Below, one piece after another: positions 17,459 through 23,975 of a stretch of DNA of 64,000 bases. Location of the stretch: contig NZ_AZUN01000001.1 in assembly GCF_000527095.1 (NCBI RefSeq), positions 558,001 to 622,000 of the forward strand. The letters run 5' to 3'. How positions within the stretch are numbered: position 1 is the first letter of the stretch; the number at the start of each line of letters is the position of its first letter. Both the position numbers and the translations under genes were made by a program. The notes below the pieces were generated by a model. That model ran no database searches and had not been told where the DNA came from. It saw only the letters and a list, made by a program, of their open reading frames with translations. The DNA is from Methylomicrobium lacus LW14. GTDB taxonomy: Bacteria; Pseudomonadota; Gammaproteobacteria; Methylococcales; Methylomonadaceae.

Positions 17459-17803
17459 CTACTCCTTGAACCTGTTAACAAGACTGGCGCATGCGGCAGG
17501 CGCAAACTGGCTTGCCCAGGCCTGCGTTCGCTCGAATTCTGGCGCTAGCCGCTCCAACGCCTCCGTTTGCCATAGCGCGAACTGCGCTTTGAGTGGCAAG
17601 TGATCAGTTTCAGATTCGATCGCGATAAAGATGTCAAAGTCTTCGTCGCGCTCCGCGACACCCCCAATATGGTGGCGCAGCTTGGTGACTTGATAGGCGC
17701 CTTCGTTGAACGGAAGCGTTCCATCAAGCATTGCCATGGCCGCGGCAACAAGCGCTTGGCGAGCTGCGGACTCTGCGGGACTTTGTGCGGAACGGTCTTG
17801 CAT
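17459..17803 (-). CDS. cassette-borne protein, possibly DUF2489-like
   Basis: A 114-residue, mostly helical protein with AMLDGTLPFNEGAYQVTKLR, IAIESETDHLPL and a C-terminal FERTQAWASQFAPAACASL. The pattern recalls the uncharacterised DUF2489 family; this is recall, not a search. The start codon is 5 bases from the attC at 17808-17875, the usual layout at the head of an integron cassette. There is no signal peptide. A promoter-like sequence in the next cassette upstream (18093-18121) points toward it. No function can be given. Confidence 0.7.
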   Translation of the reverse strand: MQDRSAQSPAESAARQALVAAAMAMLDGTLPFNEGAYQVTKLRHHIGGVAERDEDFDIFIAIESETDHLPLKAQFALWQTEALERLAPEFERTQAWASQFAPAACASLVNRFKE

Positions 17804-17807
17804 GACG

Positions 17808-17875
17808 GCTAACGTTTGACATGAGAGGCGGCACCCGGCTTGCCGGGTGACGTCCTCTCGATGGAAGGGTTGGAC
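17808..17875 (-). repeat. attC site
   Basis: GCTAACG at one end and GTTGGAC at the other enclose inner boxes and a central hairpin CACCCGGCTTGCCGGGTG. It shares GTTTGACATGAG and CTCGATGGAAGGGTT with the attC at 22861. It is the recombination site between the gene-less cassette and the gene at 17459. Confidence 0.85.
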
Positions 17876-18180
17876 GAAGCCGCTAACGCGGAGAAAGCGG
17901 GCTTAGTCGAAGCCAAAGTAGCCATAATTATGATTGTAACAGCATAAACGAATTGACTCGATTCAAGCATTAATTTGCATCTTGTTTAAACCAGGGCTTC
18001 GAGGTACACTTCATTACATGGAAATCACACACAAATGCCAAATATACAACACGTTGATTTTCTTACAAACTCATCTCAAAAAAGATATTTTCTTATTATC
18101 TTAAATACCATAGGCTGTCAAGCCTTACTTTTAGGTCATACATTCCAGTTTTTTTACCACCGCTTAGTAGGGCCGGGCTT
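17876..18180 (-). other. gene-less cassette
   Basis: About 300 bases lie between two attC sites (17808-17875 and 18181-18242) without a credible coding frame on either strand. The sequence is AT-rich compared with its neighbours. It contains a promoter-like pair on the minus strand (18093-18121) and a stretch, AAAGATATTTTCTTAT, that recurs near 21475. The cassette may serve as a promoter cassette. Confidence 0.6.
18093..18121 (-). promoter_or_regulatory. sigma70-like promoter in a gene-less cassette
   Basis: On the minus strand a perfect TTGACA (18116-18121) is followed after 17 bases by TAATAA (18093-18098). The alternative GATAAT has a 15-base gap. It would transcribe toward the cassette gene at 17459-17803. 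Confidence 0.5.
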
Positions 18181-18242
18181 GTCCAACAAACGGTTCAGAT
18201 TGTGGTTCGCTTCGCTCTCACAATCTAACCTTATTCGTTAGC
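18181..18242 (-). repeat. attC site
   Basis: GTCCAAC to GTTAGC with inner arms CAGATTGTG and CACAATCT around GGTTCGCTTCGCTCT. It is nearly identical to the attC at 21523-21585. Confidence 0.85.
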
Positions 18243-18253
18243 ACTTAGAGCGG

Positions 18254-18691
18254 TCATGCCGGTGCGCCCCCCCGAAGGATCTCGAGTCGATTGGCTGGCG
18301 CGTCGGGGGAAAGGAAGTCGGGAATTGTAGATGGCGAACGACGAGGCCGGCTTAGAAATACCGGTGGCCATTCCGCGACGCGCCGTGCCCGAACATGTGT
18401 GTAGCGCCCCGGCTCGGGTTCATCAATATATTCTTCTTGAAGTATCAACGCGAGAGGTTCAGCGGCTCCAACCATTTCTTTTGCAAATTCCTCGGCTTCC
18501 TCGAAGGTTGCAAAAGCATAGTAGTAATCGTCGCCCTCACACTCGTCAGGAGCGCCTAGTTCCGGGTGGCACCAAACACGATATTCAAGGACAGCATCCC
18601 AAACATAGCCACCACCTGCCTTGGCGAGTGCCGGGTAGGTTCCGACGAGTTCCGGATCTATTGCCTTTGGAAACTGCGACGTGCGTGCCAT
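18254..18691 (-). CDS. cassette-borne protein of unknown function
   Basis: A 145-residue acidic soluble protein. Notable segments are LEYRVWCHPELGAPDE, GDDYYYAFATFEEAEEFAKE and YIDEPEPGRYTHV. I recall this pattern from many integron cassettes, where it has no known activity. The start codon is 5 bases from the attC at 18697-18817, and the stop is 11 bases before the attC at 18181-18242, so one gene fills one cassette. The proline/arginine-rich C-terminus has low complexity and may vary. Confidence 0.7.
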   Translation of the reverse strand: MARTSQFPKAIDPELVGTYPALAKAGGGYVWDAVLEYRVWCHPELGAPDECEGDDYYYAFATFEEAEEFAKEMVGAAEPLALILQEEYIDEPEPGRYTHVRARRVAEWPPVFLSRPRRSPSTIPDFLSPDAPANRLEILRGGAPA

Positions 18692-18696
18692 TGAGT

Positions 18697-18817
18697 GCTA
18701 ACGTTATGGTAAGGGGCGTGCCGCTCACTGAGCTTAAGCGAAGCCACCGACCCTTGAAAAAAATAAAACTCCAAAACCGCCAATGGGCGGCGCGTCCCTT
18801 TGACCGCCGGGTTAGAC
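18697..18817 (-). repeat. long attC site (about 120 bp)
   Basis: GCTAACGTTATGGTAAGGGG at one end and GTCCCTTTGACCGCCGGG then GTTAGAC at the other, with an extended variable centre. The outer boxes match those of the attC at 19092-19154. The length is within the range of chromosomal cassette sites. Confidence 0.8.
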
Positions 18818-19091
18818 CGATTGTAAAACAGAGCCTGGGCGAAGCCAAGGAAAAAAACGAGGGCCTACGCGGGCAGAAAGTCCTTGCCGCCCGGAAGGAC
18901 TCCCCGGCTTGCGTCGCGCCGCGTTAAAGCCAAGGCCCTAAAAGCCTTTGGGGCGTCTCGGACACCGCCAAAGCCTTGCCGGGCGAGCGTGACGCAAACG
19001 GATCAGGCCGAACGGATAAGCCCCGCCGTGGAAAACGGGACGGCCTTTCCGTGCCAGGAAGGAGCGCCCCAAGCCTTTTGATTTTGCCGCA
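18818..19091. other. cassette segment without a supported gene
   Basis: About 270 GC-rich bases between two attC sites. The only open frame is a 65-codon one on the opposite strand, of basic, low-complexity composition and with no ribosome-binding site. I do not support it as a gene. Confidence 0.5.
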
Positions 19092-19154
19092 GTCTAACGC
19101 AGAGCTAAGGGGCGGGCGCGATAGCGACCGTCCCTCTTGAGCGCCGGGTTGGAC
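19092..19154 (-). repeat. attC site next to the IS91-type element
   Basis: GTCTAACG to GTTGGAC with inner boxes GCTAAGGGGCGGGC and CCGTCCCTCTTGAGC around GCGATAGCGA. It is the last attC before the inserted element at about 19155-21522. Confidence 0.85.
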
Positions 19155-19263
19155 GAAGCCGCTACGCGGAGAAACAGCCCCATCGCCCGATTGTTTATAA
19201 AATGTAGCCTCAAGCCCTCACTGCGAGGGAGCATTCCACTACGAATCATGAGGTTACGCGACA

Positions 19264-20171
19264 ATGACATCATCATCTAAATCCACTTTCAAGCAAAATT
19301 ATCAAACCCATCTTAAACACCTTAAACTCAAAGGGCTCCAGCCCAAGACGATAGAGGCTTACGCCCGTGCCATTCGCCGCGTTGGCGCGTATTTCGACGA
19401 ACGCATCGAGGACCTGTCCGAAGCGCAGTTGACCGATTATTTCACTGATTTGCTGGCGTCTCACTCCTGGAGTTCAGTCAAACTCGATCTGTACGGCCTC
19501 AAGTTCTATTATACCCATGTGTTGCGCAAACCCTGGGTGGCGCCCCATCTGATCAAGCCGCCCAAGGCGCAACGCTTGCCGGATATTGTCAGCGTGGATG
19601 AAGCCCAGCGTTTATTCCTGGCAACCCACACCCTCAGTTATCGGGTCTTCTTTTTCACCCTCTATAGTCTGGGTCTGCGTCTCGGTGAAGGCTTGCGATT
19701 GCAGGTGGGCGATATCGATGTCGAACGCCAGCGCGTGCATATTCGCGATGCGAAAGGCAACAAGGATCGCCTGGTGCCCCTGCCGGCGGCAACATTGGCC
19801 TTGCTGCGTCGCTTCTGGCAGGTTCACCGCAATCCGGTACTGCTGTTTCCCAATCGTCACGGTGGCTTAAAAGGAGCGCAGCATGCGACTACGCCGCTGG
19901 ATCGCGGCGGCGTACAAACGACTCTGCGCCAGGTGGCCCAAGACTGCGGCCTAAAAAAAAGATTTCCCCACACAGTCTGCGGCATAGCTACGCCACCCAT
20001 CTGATCGAAGCCGGTGTCGATCTGCTGGAAGTGCAGAAAATCCTCGGCCACCACAGTATCCTCACCACCGCCCGCTATACCCATCTGACTGACGGCACGA
20101 ATCAGAATGCCAACCAGGTGATCAATGCCTTGATGAATGGCTTTGCCCTGGACTGGGGGAAGGTCAAATGA
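19264..20171 (+). CDS. tyrosine recombinase of the IS91-type element (frameshift at A8)
   Basis: The zero frame ends early at 20004, but the other parts of the catalytic domain continue in the -1 frame to 20171. Joined, they give about 302 residues. An N-terminal SAM-like domain is followed by the catalytic set: Arg in LGLRLGEGLRL, Lys in KGNKDRLVPL, SPHSLRHSYATHLIEAG, GHHS and the Tyr in TTARYTHL. The switch falls at A AAA AAA followed by G (19953-19961), a known type of slippery run. The shift could be programmed -1 frameshifting, transcript slippage or a disabling mutation. The extra domain typical of integron integrases (IntI) is absent. The stop overlaps the transposase start as ATGA. 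Confidence 0.7.
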
Positions 20172-21262
20172 TCCTGCTCTCCGCTATCATTCAAACCTTC
20201 GAAACCGAATTTCTGGCGGCGTATCAGAGCCGGCTTCTGCCCAGCCAGCGCCAAGCGCTGGCCGCCATGAAGCACTGCCGCACTTCGCAAAGTCCTGTGA
20301 TGCTGGCGCAATGCGCTGACTGCGATAGCCAAAGTTTCGTGCCGCATTCCTGCGGCCATCGCAACTGTCCCCACTGCCAACAACACGAAAGTCAGCAATG
20401 GCTGGAGCGGCAACTGCAAAGGCAGGTGCCCGCCGCGTATTTTCTGTTGACCTTCACGCTGCCTAAAGAGCTCAGAGCGCTGGCCTGGCAGCAGCAACGC
20501 ACGCTGTATGACCTGATGATTCGTTGTAGCTGGGAGACGGTCAAAACCTTTGCGCAAAACGACCGACAACTTCAGGGAAAAGCCGGCGCCATCACGGTGC
20601 TGCACACCCATTCCCGCCGCCTCGATTATCACCCGCATGTGCATCTGGTGATGCCGGCGGCGGCCATCGATGCGGACAAACGCCTGTGGCGCACCAAGCG
20701 CGGCAGCAAGAACCCAACCGGCTACCTGTTCAATCACAAGGCGCTCGCCAAAGTCTTTCGCGCCAAACTGCTCGAGGCGATGACACAAGAAGAACTGGCA
20801 CTTCCGGGCCGTTACCCCGAAAAATGGGTCGTCGACGTCAAGTCGGTCGGCCGCGGCGACAAGGCGCTGGTTTATCTTGGGCGTTATCTTTATAAAGGCG
20901 TCATCCAGGAAAAGGACATTGTCGCCTGCCGGGACGGTCAGGTGACTTTTCGTTATCAGGACAGCAAAACCCGACAGATGCGCACCCGAACGCTGCCCGG
21001 CGCCCAATTCCTATGGCTGATCCTCCGTCATGTCTTGCCCAAGGGCTTCCGGCGCGCGCGCAATTTCGGCTTTTTGCACCCCAACAGCAAACGGCTGATT
21101 CAACTGCTGCAAGTCCTGCTCGGCGTGAATCCGAACCGGGCGCTGGCCTGGCTGAGAAAACGGCCACCTCTCAAGTGCCGGTGCTGCGGCGGTGACATGC
21201 GCATTATCAAAACACAAATGCCGCCGTCCTCCCTAAGGCTGGCAGTGCCAACAACAGGATAA
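20168..21262 (+). CDS. IS91-family HUH transposase
   Basis: A 364-residue protein. The N-terminal zinc-binding region has the paired cysteines MLAQCADCDSQ and CGHRNCPHCQQ. The HUH motif lies in YHPHVHLVMPAA, and the catalytic tyrosines are in LVYLGRYLYKG. This is the arrangement of IS91/IS801 rolling-circle transposases, which nick one strand and move DNA by replication. The frame is intact with a terminal CRCCGGDM cysteine cluster. It is coupled to the recombinase gene by a 4-base overlap. Confidence 0.92.
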   Translation: MILLSAIIQTFETEFLAAYQSRLLPSQRQALAAMKHCRTSQSPVMLAQCADCDSQSFVPHSCGHRNCPHCQQHESQQWLERQLQRQVPAAYFLLTFTLPKELRALAWQQQRTLYDLMIRCSWETVKTFAQNDRQLQGKAGAITVLHTHSRRLDYHPHVHLVMPAAAIDADKRLWRTKRGSKNPTGYLFNHKALAKVFRAKLLEAMTQEELALPGRYPEKWVVDVKSVGRGDKALVYLGRYLYKGVIQEKDIVACRDGQVTFRYQDSKTRQMRTRTLPGAQFLWLILRHVLPKGFRRARNFGFLHPNSKRLIQLLQVLLGVNPNRALAWLRKRPPLKCRCCGGDMRIIKTQMPPSSLRLAVPTTG

Positions 21263-21522
21263 CGCAACCGGAAAGGAACAGATTATGTAAACCCATCAGT
21301 CATTCCGGCCCAGCCTGAATCGGCACTTTTGCGCCGAGGGTTATGCTCGGTCCAAATCCGGAGCATAATGCGTCGAAAATTGCCCATTTCCGGATTGTGG
21401 TGCCGTCCTGCCGATCCGTCCGGCTTGTTTTTGAACCTTACGCGTCAGACAAGCCATCGCCTCCCACAAACGCCAAAAAGATATTTTCTTATATTAAAGT
21501 CAGATCCGTGATTACCGGGCTT

Positions 21523-21585
21523 GTCCAACAACCGGTTCAGATTGTGGTTCGCTTCGCTCACACAATCTAACCTTATCCGTTAGGT
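21523..21585 (-). repeat. attC site
   Basis: GTCCAAC to GTTAGGT with arms CAGATTGTG and CACAATCT. It differs from the attC at 18181-18242 at only a few positions. The stop codon of the adjacent gene (TAA, 21580-21582) lies inside its terminal box. Confidence 0.85.
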
Positions 21586-21843
21586 GTGCCGTGCATATAC
21601 GCTAGCCCGTTGTTCTGCCTCGCCCGTTACACCAACCACATTGCAAAGCGCAGGCTGACCGATCTTATAGATGATGTAGCCAACATGCTGTAATTGGCTG
21701 CGCTTGACACAGGTAAGTTCAACCCGATGCGAAGATAACCATTCGCTGGTAGCACCAGCAGTACCAACCGCCAAGAGAAAGTTTGCCCAGCGATCCTTAG
21801 TAAGGTGCGGGTGGAACTCTAAGATGAACGAGGATGGTTCCAT
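21580..21843 (-). CDS. cassette-borne protein of unknown function
   Basis: An 87-residue frame, MEPSSFILEFHPHLTKDRW, with no signal peptide or recognised family. It starts 4 bases from the end of the attC at 21848-21915 and stops within the attC at 21523-21585. It thus fills a whole small cassette, which supports its being a real cassette gene. No function is proposed. Confidence 0.6.
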   Translation of the reverse strand: MEPSSFILEFHPHLTKDRWANFLLAVGTAGATSEWLSSHRVELTCVKRSQLQHVGYIIYKIGQPALCNVVGVTGEAEQRASVYARHT

Positions 21844-21847
21844 AAAT

Positions 21848-21915
21848 GCCTAACGCTTCAGGTAACAGGCGCGAGCGCGTTAGCGCGAAGCGTCCTTGTT
21901 GACCTGATCGTTAGC
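21848..21915 (-). repeat. attC site
   Basis: GCCTAACG to GTTAGC with inner boxes TTCAGGTAACAGGCGC and GCGTCCTTGTTGACCTGA. This is the canonical arrangement of integron attC sites. Confidence 0.92.
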
Positions 21916-22366
21916 AATTTGATTGTGGTTGTGTCTCAGAGTATTCCTCGATAATTTGTAATCTGCCAATCTCATTAGGTGCCACAACCATATAATACCC
22001 TGTGTCTGTGTAACACTTACGATTGGAATATCGGTTCGCTTTGATTTTATAGCCATTTCCGTAATTTGAAATAGTTACATCAGAGAAAACACTTTTGTCA
22101 TTCTGCGCTTTTGCTAAAGGCATGGCCTGGATGAGTAATTGTTTCCACTGCACTCCACTAAGCTCCATAGCCCGTTCAAGGCCGTGTGGATACTTTCTGT
22201 ATGTATGGACTTTTGCATTATCAGCATATAGGGCAGCCACCGACAATTCAAAACTGTCGCTAAGTTGGACGTATTTGTCGAAGAACTCTTTCACCGATTC
22301 ATCGGCTTGAGCGATTTGAGACAATAGTATTGTGAAAATCGCAATAGCTGTTATTACGTATTTCAT
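21911..22366 (-). CDS. secreted cassette-borne protein
   Basis: A 151-residue protein with a clear signal peptide, MKYVITAIAIFTILLSQIAQA then DES. The mature domain (VKEFFDKYVQLSDSFELS, a region with NAKVHTYRKYPHG, and LQIIEEYSE at the end) has the size and alternating pattern of an NTF2/SnoaL-like fold. That fold call is inference. Two cysteines remain in the mature part. The gene starts about 18 bases from the attC at 22384, and its stop codon TAA is in the terminal box of the attC at 21848. Confidence 0.7.
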   Translation of the reverse strand: MKYVITAIAIFTILLSQIAQADESVKEFFDKYVQLSDSFELSVAALYADNAKVHTYRKYPHGLERAMELSGVQWKQLLIQAMPLAKAQNDKSVFSDVTISNYGNGYKIKANRYSNRKCYTDTGYYMVVAPNEIGRLQIIEEYSETQPQSNC

Positions 22367-22383
22367 GTGTTCTTCCAGTAATT

Positions 22384-22450
22384 GCTAACGCCCAGGTTAA
22401 GCCGCGGACCCGCCGAAGGCGGGGCCGTCGGCTTGAACCGATTGTTGGGC
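22384..22450 (-). repeat. attC site
   Basis: GCTAACG to GTTGGGC with inner boxes CCAGGTTAAGCCGCGG and GCCGTCGGCTTGAACC around the hairpin CCCGCCGAAGGCGGGG. Confidence 0.92.
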
Positions 22451-22843
22451 GGCATCGTTCAAGATGGCCTCGAACGCCACTCTAGCGCTTACTAACAAGC
22501 TTGGATCGAAACTGAAAGTGAACTCGCCGACCTGCTTTCGATGCGAGAGGCGTCCCTTGAGAGCCATGTGCCCTAAACCATCTGTGGCCCAGATACGCAA
22601 CTCAAACTCTCTTGGCGTCATCGACTCCATGGCCGCCTCCCCTTTGCGTGACACTTCGAGTGCGCGCAACTGCTTTACGAACGACTGAAGTGTTAGTAAG
22701 TCTACCCAGGTGGGACCAGAACCAGAAAACCCCTCCACTCTAAACTCAATTGCGAATGAGGCATCTCCCTGCGTAGGTAGGTTTGCGGGCACCCGCTCTA
22801 TGACCTCAATGCTAAGAAAGTTGTCTGCCTCACGAATCTGCAT
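22397..22843 (-). CDS. cassette-borne protein, possibly WapI-type immunity-like
   Basis: A 148-residue protein. I chose the start at 22843 (MQIREADNFLSIEVIERV) because AAGGGG precedes it and it lies 17 bases from the attC at 22861. The frame is open further upstream only through attC DNA. The pattern (EFRVEGFSGSGPTWVDLLTL, FVKQLRALE, LRIWATDGLGHMALKGRL, FTFSFDPSLL) resembles the WapI-like immunity family as I remember it. No toxin gene is adjacent. The last residues are encoded by the attC at 22384-22450. Confidence 0.6.
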   Translation of the reverse strand: MQIREADNFLSIEVIERVPANLPTQGDASFAIEFRVEGFSGSGPTWVDLLTLQSFVKQLRALEVSRKGEAAMESMTPREFELRIWATDGLGHMALKGRLSHRKQVGEFTFSFDPSLLVSARVAFEAILNDAAQQSVQADGPAFGGSAA

Positions 22844-22860
22844 GTAAGCCCCTTTGTGAC

Positions 22861-22938
22861 GCCCAACGTTTGACATGAGGGGCGGCCGCAAGTGGGCGAA
22901 GCCCGCTTGTGGACGTCCCCTCGATGGAAGGGTTAGGC
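22861..22938 (-). repeat. attC site
   Basis: GCCCAACG to GTTAGGC with inner boxes TTTGACATGAGGGGCGG and GGACGTCCCCTCGATGG around a hairpin AAGTGGGCGAAGCCCGCTT. It is closely related to the sites at 17808 and 17328. Confidence 0.92.
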
Positions 22939-23586
22939 GGCTCCTGGAACTGCGCGGCGATCCTGTAGCCACCAAATGGCGATGGCGAAGATAGCGTATG
23001 CGATGAGCGCCGTCGATGCCGCGGCGCGGTCGGATGCCGGCGGTGGACCGAAGAAGAAATAGCCTTGTATTGCGAGCATTAGGACTCCAAACGCGAGTGT
23101 CCCGAGAGAACGAGCCAGACGCCCTTGCAGGCAGAGCCAGATGCCTCCGAAGAGCAAGGCGGCCTCCAAGCCAAACGCGAGCGCAGGAGCGTTCCAAAGT
23201 CCCAAGCCGACCTTAGCGGAATTGTCGTACATGGGGAGGTCGGGCCGATGGACCACGAAGTCCAGAATCCAGTGGGAGAACACAGCGAACCCGACCACGG
23301 CGCTCGCCTGTTGGCGTGCGGGACGCGCAAGGAACTGATAGGTGAAACCACCCACACAGGACCAAACGAGCGCGGCCACCAGACTATGCGTGTAAGGCAT
23401 GTAGTACAGATCGAGCGGGTTGGACGCCGTGATACCTGGCACGATACGGACCTTCTCGATTCCCAAAAGTACGCACGGCGCCCAGAGAATATCCAGAAGC
23501 TGGACAGCGAGAAAGAGCACCCACAGCGGGACGGTAGGAGCAACCCTCTTGGTAGCGAAACTCACGCCATAGTGGCCGACAAACAT
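22933..23586 (-). CDS. cassette-borne membrane protein (metal-dependent hydrolase-like)
   Basis: A 217-residue protein with about six hydrophobic segments. Conserved histidines and aspartates sit at MFVGHYGVSFATKR, YMPYTHSLVAALVWS and SHWILDFVVHRPDLPM. This combination recalls the YdjM-type membrane-bound metal-dependent hydrolases. It is the first cassette of the array in the direction of transcription, and its stop lies in the attC at 22861-22938. Upstream is GCCTAAC (23621-23627), the outer box of a partial cassette boundary. The substrate is unknown. Confidence 0.72.
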   Translation of the reverse strand: MFVGHYGVSFATKRVAPTVPLWVLFLAVQLLDILWAPCVLLGIEKVRIVPGITASNPLDLYYMPYTHSLVAALVWSCVGGFTYQFLARPARQQASAVVGFAVFSHWILDFVVHRPDLPMYDNSAKVGLGLWNAPALAFGLEAALLFGGIWLCLQGRLARSLGTLAFGVLMLAIQGYFFFGPPPASDRAAASTALIAYAIFAIAIWWLQDRRAVPGAA

Positions 23587-23645
23587 GAGGGCAATCCTCT
23601 CGTGGTGCGGGTCTCAAGACGCCTAACTACAATTAGACATCCTAA

Positions 23646-23667
23646 ATGACGCAAAATATTGCGTCAT
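23646..23667. repeat. palindrome at the head of the cassette array
   Basis: ATGACGCAA and TTGCGTCAT are perfect 9-bp arms around AATA. The site lies about 60 bases upstream of the first cassette gene and could be an operator or a remnant recombination site. Confidence 0.45.
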
Positions 23668-23700
23668 AAGGTTGCCTAAATATTTGTAAAGTCATAAATC

Positions 23701-23898
23701 TTATTTATATTCATTGAAGTGTGTGAAATTATCACATCCTAAATAAAATGCAATCCACGTCAGCAAATTTTTCTGGTAAGCCGCCCAAGTTGCTCGATCA
23801 AGTCCGGGACAAAACTCGCCTGAAGCAACAGCATCCGCACCGAGCAAGCTGATACGGACCGGATCATGCGCTTCATTCTGAATTTCGGCAAGAAACAT
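23701..23898 (-). CDS. small protein or 5'-truncated gene
   Basis: A 65-residue frame from the ATG at 23898, MFLAEIQNEAHDPVRISLLG. The composition looks protein-like (LDRATWAAYQKNLLTWIAF). The frame stays open about 15 codons upstream (EWSKPTAAQYGAR) without another start codon, then meets a stop. It may be the remains of a longer gene whose start was lost when the cassette region formed. I do not recognise the family. Confidence 0.4.
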   Translation of the reverse strand: MFLAEIQNEAHDPVRISLLGADAVASGEFCPGLDRATWAAYQKNLLTWIAFYLGCDNFTHFNEYK

Positions 23899-23937
23899 CC
23901 GAGCGCCGTATTGCGCCGCTGTGGGCTTTGACCATTC

Positions 23938-23964
23938 GGCGCATTACGCTGACGTTAATGCGCC
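23938..23964. repeat. inverted repeat after fadE
   Basis: GGCGCATTA and TAATGCGCC, perfect 9-bp arms with a 9-base loop, lie 12 bases past the fadE stop codon. There is no T tract, so it may be a weak terminator or an attC-like remnant. Confidence 0.4.
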
Positions 23965-23975
23965 CGATGACGATG

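Larger units (their letters stand above)
19155..21522 (+). mobile_element. IS91-family element with tyrosine recombinase, inserted in the cassette array
   Basis: Two plus-strand genes, a tyrosine recombinase and an HUH transposase, overlap by 4 bases and run opposite to the cassette genes. The segment is bounded by attC sites at 19092-19154 and 21523-21585. The exact element ends are not resolved: IS91-type elements lack terminal inverted repeats and target duplications. About 110 bases upstream and 260 bases downstream of the genes are non-coding and probably contain the terminal sequences. Confidence 0.75.
17328..23627 (-). mobile_element. integron cassette array without integrase (CALIN)
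   Basis: Seven clear attC sites and one degenerate one separate short, mostly single-gene segments, all oriented on the minus strand. Start codons sit a few bases from attC ends and several stop codons lie inside attC boxes. No intI gene is present at the upstream end, where fadE lies about 350 bases away. Such integrase-less clusters are known as CALIN. An IS91-type element is inserted in the middle. Confidence 0.85.

Noticed and set aside
18035..18241. 68-codon plus-strand frame in the cassette array
   Set aside because: It runs through an attC site, opposite to the cassette genes, and its end is encoded by the attC repeat.
18884..19081. 65-codon plus-strand frame between attC sites
   Set aside because: It has low-complexity basic composition, no ribosome-binding site and the wrong orientation for a cassette gene.
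19264..20171. Integron integrase IntI for the cassette array
   Set aside because: It lacks the extra IntI-specific domain, is coupled to an IS91-type transposase and lies inside the array rather than at its head.
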